Source: Cucumis sativus (Eukaryota > Streptophyta > Magnoliopsida > Cucurbitales > Cucurbitaceae). From it: a stretch of DNA of 64,000 nucleotides. The DNA is taken from NCBI RefSeq assembly GCF_000004075.3, contig NC_026656.2, positions 18,114,607-18,178,606 on the forward strand, read 5' to 3'. Shown piece by piece: positions 51,144 through 62,344 of this stretch. Each line of letters begins with the position of its first letter. Within the stretch, counting starts at the first letter, position 1. A program made the position numbers and the translations under genes. The notes beneath the pieces were generated by a model. It did no database searches. It was given only the letters and a program-made list of their open reading frames with translations, and had not been told where the DNA came from.

Positions 51144-52523
51144 TTAAGCGCCACCAGATCCGTATTTCTTCCCGAAGACGATCACCTGCAACTTATCGTA
51201 ACCGGCAAGCACACCAGCACCAGCAACGGCACGGAGAATGTTAGCACCAGCACCCTTGAAGAGAGACTTGGCACCTTCGTTCTTCAAGATCTGAGAGAAG
51301 GCATCCATTGAGCTCTTGTACTTCACTGCTTCACCAGATGTCATCATCATTCTTCTACGAACAGTGTCAATTGGGTAGGATGCAAGACCGGCACCGTTGG
51401 TGATGAGCCAACCAAGAGCAAAGCTAGCGAAGAAACTATCCTGCTCTCACATAAAAGGTAGAATATAATCAGAACATAGCAATTCAAACATTGGCATTCA
51501 TTAATGAACTCAATTTATATAATCCCCACAGCAAACAACTAAAACCACTAGCAAACTGACCTGCATCTTCCCGGTCAACAAAACAGGCTTTAGAGAATCG
51601 TACATTCCGAAGTATAAACCACGGTACACAATGATACCAACGCAAGAAATGTTAAACCCACGATATAAACCAGCAACACCATCAGACTGCAATGTCTTCC
51701 TGTAGACATCAACCAGTCCATTGAATTGCCTTTCTCCACCCTTCTTGGCAGCTTTGGCATCATTTGCCAATCGGGTACGCGCATAGTCAAGAGAGTAAAC
51801 AAAAAGAAGGGATGAAGCACCGGCTGCACCTCCGGATGCAAGGTTACCAGCAAACCATTTCCAGTAACCATCCCTGTCTTTCTTGAAGTTGAAAAGTCTC
51901 TTGAAGTAATCCTTAAAAGCAAAGTTCAATGCCTGGAGCATGTAACCATAAAACAATTAGCTCAAGAAAGTTTAAAAAAATGGAGAGATAAAATTATACA
52001 ACAGAAGAAAACCACACACTTGAGTGGGGAAATAACGGATGACATTGGCAGTGTTTCCTCTCCACAATGAACCGAAACCCTCCTCTTGCATTGTGCGCTT
52101 AAAACAATCACCAATACCCTTGTATGGCTCAGACAAACGTCCAGATTTAATCATCTCATCTTGATTTTGAATTAAGAGTTTGACACGCTCAATCGGGGCA
52201 GCAGCTGTTTTGGACACAGCAGCAGACACACCACCCATAAGAAAGTCAAGCATAAAGTTTCCTTTCTCAGCAGGGGCAGCAACAAAAATGGGGGAAGCGG
52301 TTGAGGAAACCCTAGAAAGGTCAGTTGTAGCTACACAGGATTGCACAGCAGGATATTGAAAAGCAGCATTGGAATAATTGGTAATCGGTGCACGTCTCTG
52401 ATAGAGTGCAGGATTTCTAAAGCCATCATCACAAGCCCGGAAACCCGAAGCAACCCTCGACTGAAGGGAGAGCTGACCAGCAACCTTCTGATAGATAGTG
52501 GGATGTTGAACCTGATCAGCCAT
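51144..52523 (-). CDS. AAC: Mitochondrial ADP/ATP carrier, copy A (3 coding exons)
   Basis: Inner-membrane exchanger that exports matrix ATP for cytosolic ADP. Coding exons on the minus strand: 52523-52020, 51932-51561, 51440-51144, joining in phase to 390 aa (Arabidopsis AAC1-3 about 380). Residues 1 to about 78 form a plant-type cleavable N-terminal extension ([13 protein letters not shown]...). The carrier core has three repeats with PIERVK (110-115), SLDYAR and PIDTVR (315-320), and the ADP/ATP carrier signature RRRMMM at 320-325. The protein ends KKYGSGGA. Start MADQ was chosen by homology; it follows the leader acceptor by 13 bases. Copy B differs at only four residues, all in the presequence (here C31, F35, A53, S73). 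A leader intron and two promoter site II motifs lie upstream. Confidence 0.97.
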
Positions 52524-52536
52524 GGCTACTTCTTCC

Positions 52537-53551
52537 CTGCAATAATTCCCAATGATTTCATCAGATGAGAAATACTCGTTTCAAATTTAGAACAAGAGAT
52601 GACATTGAGACACCAATACGACAGTAGTGGGCCAGAAGTACAGTTTAGGTAAGGCAGATAGCTATTCAAGGAAAATGAGATCAATAAAGAATCGAAGAAC
52701 AAAGTTAATATTTTATAAGCATCGTTCAATGTAGCAAATCAAGTACTATAAGTCTTCGTTGAAAACAGAGCTGTAATAACAAATGCCAAGGGTTGAAAAG
52801 TAGCAACATGGTCAAGAGTAAAGATCATTTACTAAAACATATAAACCTTAATTCTGTTTTATGAAATATCTAATCGCAATAACAATAACATAAGAAAAAA
52901 AAACGTACACAAACACACCAATTTAAGGGTCGGCTCCAAACACTTAAAAGTAAAGAGTAAATGCATCCGTAAGAGCGCAGATTCATAACAAAAAATTCGC
53001 TGATCCACAGTAAAACAATAGGAGACAACCAGTACGATAAGAGGTCTCATCAGTCATCGCTAAGAGGCCACACAGTCAGTACATGATGATAATATGCGAG
53101 TTTTATAAAAATACAACAAATGAGATTAGATCGGAAAAAATGGGAACACAACAAACCCAAACAGAAACTAGAAAATTCACATCAAAGATTCCGTTCAGAA
53201 ACTTCAACAGCAGAACTTCGGAAATAGTTAAGGTGAACAGTAAACACTATAAGAGATATATTTAGGAAGAACAGATCTCAATCTAGAAGTAAATATGAGA
53301 AAACCAACAGACAAATCCGACAATCTGAAGTCTGTGCGATCAGAAATTTAAGAAATAGCCAAGGATCAGACCCCAGAAGTTTAAAAAATAAAAAATAAAA
53401 AAGGAAGCAGAATAAAGACGAATAAGGATCGTTTTTACCAAAGACGAACCGAGAAGAAAGTGAAAGTATGAAGAACTGCCGGATCTGAAGGTGAAATTGA
53501 AAGTGATCGGTAGAAGAATTGTGGATCTAAAAGAGAGAAAGAGGAGTATAC
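52537..53551 (-). other. AAC: 5' UTR intron of carrier copy A
   Basis: Read on the minus strand: donor CCTAAG|GTATACTCC at 53552/53551 and acceptor TTGCAG|GGAAGAAG at 52537/52536, about 1.0 kb. Copy B has the same junction sequences. The intron body is much more diverged between copies than the coding region. Confidence 0.75.
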
Positions 53552-53676
53552 CTTAGGAGAAAACTGATGGCCGCGAGGGAAACTGGGAGGAGTCTGCCGC
53601 GGCTACAATGTCGCGTAGGACGAATGCGAAAACTTCAGGAGAAGAGAGGGTTTCCCGCTGCACCATGGGTCAGTAT

Positions 53677-53706
53677 TAAGGGTTTAAAATGGGCCCTTAT
53701 TGGGCC
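53677..53706 (-). promoter_or_regulatory. Site II (TGGGCC) pair and telo-box-like motif, copy A promoter
   Basis: TGGGCC occurs at 53690-53695 and 53701-53706, next to AAGGGTTTAAAA (complement of an AAACCCT-type telo-box) at 53679-53686. Site II plus telo-box is a known combination in plant promoters of mitochondrial, ribosomal and other growth-linked nuclear genes, where TCP factors bind. It sits just upstream of the presumed leader exon of the minus-strand carrier gene and recurs in copy B. Confidence 0.6.
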
Positions 53707-53759
53707 TTTATTACCAAAGCCTTTACCATAAGATTTTATGTTCTCCTTTATTTTTAAAA

Positions 53760-56184
53760 AATCATATTTAAAATAATTACAAATATAAACCAATATTAAT
53801 GTTACAAATCTATTATTAATAAACAAATATTCACTCATACATAAATTCTACCAAAATATAAATCTATCACTAATACATGCAAAACATAATAAAAATAAAA
53901 AATTTAGTGTGTTATTACTCAATAACTTCTTGAACATGTTTTTATTTTTCAAGGTTAGATGGAAGGTTTAAACTTGAATTTTAATTCTTCACATGTCACT
54001 TGGACATAGCACTAGAAATAAACTAAAAATTATTGACATAGATATTGATTTTATTCATTAATTAGTGTTGACACATTATTGTGTTTACGTGTCTGATTTT
54101 ATTGATAAAGTATTATTAATAAAAAATGGTACAAACTTTCATTAACGACTTAGTATAAAGTTGAGAAAATTGAAAAATGGAAGGCCAAATTGATAATTAA
54201 CTACAAAATTAAGGTTTATATTATATACTTTAAATAATAACAACAATAACAAAGTTGAATAAAATCGTGCTCACTTCTGCACGCCTTTTTTCTTTTTTTA
54301 TTTTTTATATATTGGTCATAGATTAAACGAAAAGGCATTTCTATAACTAGCCATATGTTAAATTACAATATTAACAACTAGTGTCATAATCCATAATTTA
54401 ATCAATATATAGTATGTGTTTTCATTATACATAAAAAGGCATTATCAGTTAAACTATAAAATATGTTAAGTTACAATATCAATCTCTAATTTTGTGTTAA
54501 GTTACAATATCAATCTCTAATTTTGGTTATTGGTATAATAAATTACCATTGAGATCTCTAAAATTTTGAAACATTTAATATGTTTATGAGCTTTTAATTT
54601 CATAACAGTAATGTATTTTTTTTCTAATTACACCAAATACGTATGACTCGTTAGACACCAGTTTTAAACTTTTTTTTTCTTTTTACTTTTTGCTTTTCTG
54701 TATAGACATTCACTTTGGACAATATCCATCCCTTTAGTTTCGCCCTCTCTCCCATCATCACTGCTCTTCCATTACACAAACAAACAAACATGAAAGCGAA
54801 ATTACATATCCATCTTTATTTTGAAATTTGGGCATCACATTCCTCGGAGTAGGTGCAAGACGGACTCAACCCAACTCTAACAGATGCTGGAATTCCTTCG
54901 GCCCTTCATCGATTTTCCTCGCAAAAAAGTTGTCTTCATTTGCATTAGAGAGGCCTCCAGCTTAGACCGTGTACAATTCTCACTCCATCCTCATCCAATC
55001 CTTCTTAACTGCCACTTTGTTCCAATATTTTCCCATTATGTTTGGGTATTGTTTTGTAATTGAATGTTAAGCAATATGATTCATGATTTAGGGGAAAATA
55101 TACATTTTTGTCTCTCGCTTTAGATTGAAATACATATATGATTTAGTTATGATTTTTGGAAGAAAAATAGGACACGGCAGAGAGTTTTATTCAATGTGAC
55201 ATAAAAGGGTTCTCATGGGCCGCTGATGAACTATAAAGCATATGTTTGGTATGAAAGTCAGAATTTAGGCGAGAATTTGAGGGGTTTGGCCACTTATTTG
55301 ATGTGTTCATTGTAGAGCTTGAATGGTCTATTTTGTGCAAATTTGACTTTTATTCAAGTGGTGGCCGGTGGGTTGTTGAAGTTCTTATATATTATTTCTT
55401 TTGAAGTTCCAACTAAGTGGGCGAATTAGAAAATTCTGAATAAAATATAAATATTAGTACACTTGAACTATTCATGTTGCCAAATTTAGTGGTGAGAATG
55501 GATTAGTTGATTCGAACATTTATTTACATACATAATAATGTTACTTACCAGATTTATACATCTTTTTCGACGTGTTTGAGGATTGTGAAAATGGAATAGA
55601 GCTAGAGAATAACAAGGCAAACACAATACTTGTTTGAATGAAAAAAATCAATCATTTGTGCATCTAAATCATATATCTTTGCATTCATTTGCTAACAATT
55701 GTTACGTAAAATGCTAATTCTTGATCTCCTCATGCGTACTGAAAGCTGAATAAACTTTGTTGTATGGCTATTCTAAGAACTAAAAAAACAGAGTTAAAAG
55801 ATTTAAAGGTAGATTGGTTTGATTTTGGAATTTCTAGATCGTAAAACATTCCGTCTACTACAAGCCCCCAGATGAACATCCTCAGTTGTAAAGTAAGTGA
55901 AAGTTTCACTTAAATAAACAGAATACAATTAAATCAAAATATCTGAGAAATTATTTTGAGATTCTAATGGGTGATCCCAATGTGAAACACTTCTAAAAGC
56001 TCTGCATCTCAGTCGAAAACTAAAGTATAGCCTTTTAATAACTGAAAAGTTTGGGAATTACTCCCTTCAAAACTAAATTATTGAAGGAAAAAAAATGGCC
56101 GGAACAAAGTCCAAAACTCTGGAGACATTTTCATCAACATCTGAAAAATGAATAAACCTTTAAGGTGAGGTTAACTACCTCAGC
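53760..56184. other. Region between the two carrier genes
   Basis: No gene supported. It contains the right end of duplicated unit A, a unique stretch at about 54.6-55.1 kb that is richer in C (around 54.70-55.0 kb) but shows no long open frame, and the left end of unit B. The part from about 55.86 kb corresponds to the 3' UTR of copy B. Confidence 0.5.
54464..54525 (+). repeat. 31-bp perfect tandem duplication
   Basis: The unit starting TGTTAAGTTACAATATCAAT and ending CTAATTTTG occurs at 54464 and again at 54495 without a mismatch. A recent local duplication in intergenic DNA. Confidence 0.85.
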
Positions 56185-57580
56185 TTATGCGCCACCAGAT
56201 CCGTATTTCTTCCCGAAGACGATCACCTGCAACTTATCGTAACCGGCAAGCACACCAGCACCAGCAACGGCACGGAGAATGTTAGCACCAGCACCCTTGA
56301 AGAGAGACTTGGCACCTTCGTTCTTCAAGATCTGAGAGAAGGCATCCATTGAGCTCTTGTACTTCACTGCTTCACCAGACGTCATCATCATTCTTCTACG
56401 AACAGTGTCAATTGGGTAGGATGCGAGACCGGCACCATTGGTGATGAGCCAACCAAGGGCAAAGCTAGCGAAGAAACTATCCTGCACTCACAAAAAAAGT
56501 AGAATATAATCAGAACATAGCAATTCAAACATTGGCATCCACTGATGAACCCAATTTATATAATCCCCACAGCAAACAACTAACACCACTAGCAAACTGA
56601 CCTGCATCTTCCCGGTCAACAAAACAGGCTTTAGAGAATCGTACATTCCGAAGTATAAACCTCGGTACACGATGATACCAACGCAAGAAATGTTAAACCC
56701 ACGATATAGACCAGCAACACCATCAGACTGCAATGTCTTCCTGTAGACATCAACCAGTCCATTGAATTGCCTTTCTCCACCCTTCTTGGCAGCTTTGGCA
56801 TCATTTGCCAATCGGGTACGAGCATAGTCAAGAGAGTAAACAAAAAGAAGAGATGAAGCACCAGCTGCACCACCGGATGCCAGGTTACCGGCAAACCATT
56901 TCCAGTAACCATCCCTGTCTTTCTTGAAGTTGAAAAGTCTCTTGAAGTAATCCTTAAAAGCAAAGTTCAATGCCTGGAGCAAAAAACCGTAAAACAATTA
57001 GCTCAAGAAAGTTGAGAAAATGGAGAGATAAAATTAGCTCAAGAAACAATTAGCTCAACAGAAGAAAACCACTCACTTGAGTGGGGAAATAACGGATGAC
57101 ATTGGCAGTGTTTCCTCTCCACAATGAACCGAAACCCTCCTCTTGCATTGTGCGCTTAAAACAATCACCAATACCCTTGTATGGCTCAGACAAACGTCCG
57201 GATTTAATCATCTCATCCTGATTTTGAATTAAGAGTTTGACACGCTCAATGGGGGCAGCAGCTGTCTTGGACACAGCAGCAGACACACCACCCATAAGAA
57301 AGTCAAGCATAAAGTTTCCTTTCTCAGCAGGGGCAGCAACAAAAATGGGGGAAGCGGTTGAGGCAACCCTAGAAAGATCAGTTGTAGCTACACAGGATTG
57401 CACAGCAGGATATTGAAAAGCAACATTGGAATAATTGGTGATCGGTGCACGTCTCTGATAGAGAGCAGGATTCCTAAGGCCATCATCACTGGCACGAAAA
57501 CCCGAAGCAACCCTCGACTGAAGAGAGAGCTGACCAGCAACCTTCTGATAGATAGTGGGATGTTGAACCTGATCAGCCAT
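56185..57580 (-). CDS. AAC: Mitochondrial ADP/ATP carrier, copy B (3 coding exons)
   Basis: Second gene of the tandem pair, same function and intron positions as its neighbour at 51.1-52.5 kb. Coding exons on the minus strand: 57580-57077, 56973-56602, 56481-56185, giving 390 aa in phase. The carrier core from residue 74 on is identical in protein sequence to copy A, including PIERVK, SLDYAR, PIDTVR and RRRMMM. The four differences are S31, L35, V53 and A73, all in the N-terminal presequence. Coding intron 1 is 103 bases against 87 in copy A because of a 16-base insertion that repeats the adjacent AGCTCAAGAAACAATT sequence. The open frame extends 12 codons upstream (to 57616), but that part lies in the leader intron. 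No sign of decay: both copies look functional. Confidence 0.97.
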
Positions 57581-57593
57581 GGCTACTTCTTCC

Positions 57594-58568
57594 CTGCAAT
57601 AATTTCCAAAATCCACGTCACATGAGAAATTCTATTTCAAGTTTAGAACAGAAATTAAAGAAAAACTATCCCGACAATAGGCCAAAAGTAGAGATTTTGA
57701 AAGGCATAGATAGCTATTAAAGAAAAATGAGATCCTGCAAACCGTGGACACTACTATAAATCTTCGTTGAAAACAGATCTAAAATGACGAATGCCAAGAA
57801 CGGTTGAAAAATAGCAAGATGGACAAGTATTTAGAGATCGTTTGCAACATAACATATGAACCTTTAATGATTCATCGAAGCCCAATTCGGCAGAACGCAA
57901 AATGATTAATAAGATAAGAAAATAAAAACGTATACAAACACATCATTTTAGTCTCCGAATCAAAGCATATAAACCAATGAGGAAATACATCCACAAGAAT
58001 ACAGATTCATAACTAGAAATTTGCTGATCCAGAGTGAAACAACAGGAGACAATCACTATGAGAAGAGGTTTGCTCATCCCTTAGAGTCCACATATTCAAT
58101 CTATCATGACAATATAAGAGGTGAAAAAAAATACAACGCATGAAAACAGATCGAAAAGAATGTAAACATAACGAAACCGAACCGATACCAGAAAATTCAC
58201 ATAAAATAAAAACAAAAAATAAACTCGTAGTTAAGGTGAACAGTAAACAACAACAGGTAATATATTTCGGAAAAAACAGTATAACAACCATAAATAAATA
58301 AACTTGATTTACAGATCTCGATCTAGAAATTAATACGATAAGACCAAGGCACAAATCCGACAAACTGAAGTCCATGGAATCAAAAATTAATGGACTAGCG
58401 ACGGATCAGATCCCAGAAAAGAGGAGAAGAAAGACGAATAAGGATCGGTTTTACGAAAGACGAACCGGTAAGAAGGTGAAGCTATGAAGAACTAACGGAT
58501 CTGAGAATGAAATTGAGAGTGATCTGAGAGAGGAGTGGTGTATCTAAAAGAGAGAAAGAAGATTATAC
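57594..58568 (-). other. AAC: 5' UTR intron of carrier copy B
   Basis: Minus-strand donor CCTAAG|GTATAATC at 58569/58568 and acceptor TTGCAG|GGAAGAAG at 57594/57593, about 975 bases. It is homologous to the leader intron of copy A but differs by many substitutions and indels. Confidence 0.75.
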
Positions 58569-58707
58569 CTTAGGAGAAAACTGATGGCCGGGAGGGAATT
58601 TTGGAGGAGTCCGCCGCGGCTACAATGTCGCGTTGGAATAAGGCGAATATTTCAGGCGGGGAAAGGCTTTCGCGCTGCAATATAATGTCGGGATTAGGGG
58701 TCTAAAA

Positions 58708-58734
58708 TGGGCCGCTATTGGACAACGTTGGGCC
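58708..58734 (-). promoter_or_regulatory. Site II (TGGGCC) pair, copy B promoter
   Basis: TGGGCC at 58708-58713 and 58729-58734. The first motif is collinear with that of copy A; the spacing to the second is 21 bases here against 11 in copy A. The telo-box-like AAGGGTTT of copy A reads TAGGGGTC here, so that element appears lost or changed. Confidence 0.55.
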
Positions 58735-58769
58735 TCTATAGGAAAGCCCTTACCCATGAGATTTTGATT

Positions 58770-61223
58770 ATCGACTTTTATGGTTAATTAACGTGTGGAC
58801 ATCTTCTTTGAACATACCGTTAGAAGTTGTGTTAATTAGTATTTAAATATTAGGTTGTGTGTCTAATTCTGTTGATTAAGTGATAATTAAGAATGTTACT
58901 ATGTTTTTATTAAGTTTTAAAATGTGATAACTAACTATAAGGTTCGGGTTTGTTTTTCATACTTTAAAAAAAACAAGATATTTTTTTCGTAACTAACAGA
59001 AAAAAATATAAAGTGAAAAACAACTATCATCTTTTAAAAGATGGTCCACTCATAGAGGATGATCTTCAAGCCAAATGAATATCAATTAATGTGTGTGACA
59101 TGTGCAACAAAATCGAACAACTGAAGTGACATTGCAATTAATAAAGGCGAAACCTTTGATTTATCTACTCGAATGTAGCTCATATAAGAAGTCAGTAAAA
59201 TACCTAATATTGTTACCATAGCATGGAATGTAGTCAATAGATTCCAAGTTGAACGAATCACACCATGGTGATAATAATATAAATCTTGCTCGTCCTTGCA
59301 CACCAACTTTTAGAGCTTTTTTCCTTTCTAGTGATAGGTTAAACAAAATGACTTTTTTTTCTAGTAAAGATAAACATGTTAAATTACCTGTTTTGAGAAT
59401 AGATATTCAATTTCTATTCCTTTTAAATGGTTTGATTTATCGTTTGCATTTGAATCTCTCACTATTATTCTACTTATGAAAATGCTTATTTTTATATTAC
59501 AAGTTTAAGTCGATTATTGGACCGAATTATACTTTTGTTAACCGTATCAATATTTAATATTTTATGCAGCTATAAATATGTTGAATTACTATTTAGATGT
59601 CTAGAATTTTAAAATATATAACTTTACTTACTAAATACTGTTTAGAAAAAAATGTTAAATCATGCACAACCAAAAGAACTTACAAATGCTATAAGCACTA
59701 GCATGGAACTTCTAACATTCTGCTACTCGGTTGATTTCCAACATCGATGATTATAAGGCCATACTGCGACCTAAAAGTTGAGTTTTGTAACACTTGAATA
59801 CTTTTTTCTTTTAATTTTTTCTTTGGTGGAGAATCAAATTCTTGCCATTTTTATCGAGTATATAAAGTCTCAATCAACTTAGTTGTACTCGTGTTGACTT
59901 TTAACATTTATGAGATATATGTCACTAGGACATGGATCAAACGCATAAAAATTAGAAACCTAATAATCAATATGCATGTAAAATCGAAGGTTGTAAAATA
60001 TTATTGACCCTACTAAAAATAACACGTGAATTACTGTTTGATGCCTAAAAAGTCGTATTGTTAAGTTTTAAGTTAGAATCAAAATTAGTCACTAAATTTA
60101 AAAACGTAAATACTAATATACCAATAAAATGTGCACAATTGTAATGAAACTCAATTAATTGATCATCATAACATATTTCAACCATGAAGGTAATTGAACT
60201 ATTTTTGTTAACACAGTTACATAAAATTATAAACTATCAAATCCAGTATTATCCATAACAATAATGACAGTAACAACAATAACCATGACAAAAAGCGAAT
60301 TCATATAATTATATATAGAAAGGACATTTGGTTAATGATATAAAAAAAAAAGAGTTGAATTAGTAATAAGTATAGGAAAGTAAATGTGAAAATTGATACA
60401 AATAAGGGATAAAAAAAATGTATGTGTTTTAGTAAAAAATGTGAATGAGTGCAAATAATGGAGTAATGTAGGTAGTAAGAAAAAAAAGGAAAAGCAATAT
60501 TAAAAGGCCGCCAAATAACATAAACGTTTTGATTTAAAAAGAACAGAAAAGAAAAAAAGGATTTTGGCAGCAGCCCACGCACATGGATTGGTTACACTTC
60601 ACATGCTCCGTTTGCCCCCCTCTTACCACCGACGCAACCTAACGTTTAACATTAACTCCATAAATCCCAATTCTCAATTGCTTAACAACTCACTATCACA
60701 ATATCGCAAACAATAATGATAATCTCTCTTCTATATATATATTTTTTTACTTATTTATACACACACATATATAATTATAAATTGTGAAGTGTCTGATTTA
60801 TTACCAAAATCTATTCTATTTTAATTTTGTATTTTTTAATATTATTGTTTGTTTAATTATATATATATATAAAAAAAAAATGGAAGGGTTTAGGCTTTAG
60901 CGTGTTCAATAATGAAGATTCGTGTTGGCGGTGCCAACTGTAATCTAGCTGTCAGTAACTAAAATTCCATTGCCCAGAAATCTCTCCTTCTTCAGCCTTA
61001 CGCCAAAATTTCATCTCCCATTCCCCTTTTTACCCTTTTCTTCCTTTTCTGTTTTTAATACTCACTTCACAAAACCGCGTCTCCCCTTCTTCAATGGCGT
61101 TACTCTTTACACTTTCACTCTCTTGAGTCTTGATCTCCATTCCAAACTCAAATCAACGCTCTACAATCTTCCATTCTACCTTAACCCAACTCCCATTTCT
61201 TCAACACCCCAATAACTCCCACA
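58770..61223. other. Right end of unit B and upstream region of the LEA_2 gene
   Basis: No gene supported. It includes the end of the duplicated block (to about 59.4 kb), a perfect 16-bp palindrome CATCTTTTAAAAGATG at 59028-59043, AT-rich DNA, and AT runs at 60.73-60.87 kb. From about 60.98 kb the sequence is CT-rich and unusually poor in G on the plus strand, typical of a plant leader, and runs into the start codon at 61224. Confidence 0.5.
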
Positions 61224-62344
61224 ATGCACGCTAAAACCGACTCCGAAGTCACCAGTATCGCCCCTTCTTCTCCGACCAGATCTCCTCGCCGTCCTGTCTA
61301 CTTCGTTCAGAGCCCTTCCAGAGACTCACACGATGGGGAGAAGACTGCCACCTCCTTTCACTCTACTCCTGTTCTCACTAGTCCCATGGACTCCCCTCCC
61401 CATTCTCGCTCCTCCGTCGGCCGTCACTCTAGAGAATCTTCCTCCAGTAGGTTTTCTGGATCTCTTAAACCTGGATCCAGGAAGATCACTCCTAATGACG
61501 TCTCTCGCGGCGCACATCGGAAGGGTCAGAAGCCATGGAAGGAATGCGATGTGATCGAAGAGGAAGGTCTTCTTGAAGACGAAGATCGGGGAAAATCTCT
61601 TCCTCGTCGCTGTTATGTTCTCGCTTTCATTTTGGGATTTGTTGTTCTTTTCTCTATGTTTGCTTTGATTCTTTGGGGTGCTAGTAGGCCGATGAAGCCC
61701 AAGATCACTATGAAGGTAAAACCACAATAGCAATGCAATACATTTTCTATATTAGGGATTTTTTTTTTCTTGTTTCTTGTTCGTTGAATTTCCGAATTTT
61801 TTACAGAGCATTACATTCGAGCAATTCAAAATCCAAGCCGGTTCCGATTTTACGGGCGTCGCCACTGATATGGCTTCCGTAAATTCTACTGTGAAACTCA
61901 TTTTTCGAAACACCGGATCATTCTTCGGCGTCCACGTCTCTCCTACTCCCGTCGATTTATCATATTCCGAAATCACAGTCGCATCAGGAACCGTAAGCTC
62001 CCAAAACCCTAACCCCCAAATTTCTTCTCATTCAATCTCTAACAAATTGTCGGAATTTTCAGGTTAAAAAGTTCTATCAATCACGGAAGAGTCATAGATC
62101 TATGACAATCAATGTAATCGGTACCAGAGTCCCACTGTACGGAAGTGGAGCAAGTCTGAGCGGTTCCACTGGAACCCCCGAAACACCATTGCCGTTGAAA
62201 CTGAGATTCGTGATCAGATCCAGAGCCTACGTGCTGGGCCAATTAGTGAAGCCAAAATTCTACAGACACATCGATTGCCCCATAATTTTCGATTCCAAGA
62301 AACTCAATGTCCCCATGTCGCTCAAGAATTGCACAGTCGTTTGA
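61224..62344 (+). CDS. LEA_2 single-pass membrane protein, companion of cellulose synthase (CC)-like (3 exons)
   Basis: Probable plasma-membrane/Golgi protein. Exons 61224-61715, 61807-61992 and 62063-62344 join in phase to 319 aa. The cytosolic N-terminus (about 1-129) is Ser/Pro/Arg-rich and holds the conserved block RRPVYFVQSPSRDSHDGEKT followed by SSVGRHSRESSSSRFSGSLK. A membrane segment spans 130-152 (CYVLAFILGFVVLFSMFALILWG). The C-terminal part (about 165-319) is a LEA_2/NHL-type beta-sandwich predicted to lie outside. This arrangement matches the Arabidopsis CC family (At1g45688, At5g42860 and relatives such as At4g35170), in which the N-terminal motifs bind microtubules and keep cellulose synthase active under salt stress. 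Which CC member this is cannot be decided here; a generic LEA_2 hydroxyproline-rich-type annotation is the fallback. Confidence 0.9.

Larger units (their letters stand above)
50150..54400. repeat. Segmental tandem duplication, unit A
   Basis: This block and 55190-59400 share collinear similarity at an offset of about 5.02-5.06 kb. Similarity is strongest across the carrier gene and its 3' UTR. Weaker matches continue leftward (for example CTCATGAGCC... at 50220 against CTCATGGGCC... at 55210) and rightward (TGTCTGATTTTATTGAT near 54090 against TGTCTAATTCTGTTGAT near 58859; GTTAAATTAC near 54358 against 59379). Limits are estimates by eye. Confidence 0.65.
55190..59400. repeat. Segmental tandem duplication, unit B
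   Basis: Partner of 50150-54400 in the same orientation. Offsets measured at matched points are 5041 bases at the carrier stop, 5057 at its start codon and 5017-5018 at the leader donor and promoter. Small insertions and deletions have therefore accumulated on both sides. Limits are by eye. Confidence 0.65.

Noticed and set aside
57581-57616. In-frame N-terminal extension of carrier copy B by 12 codons
   Set aside because: The extra codons lie across the acceptor TTGCAG|GG in the leader intron; copy A lacks the extension and MADQ is the family start.
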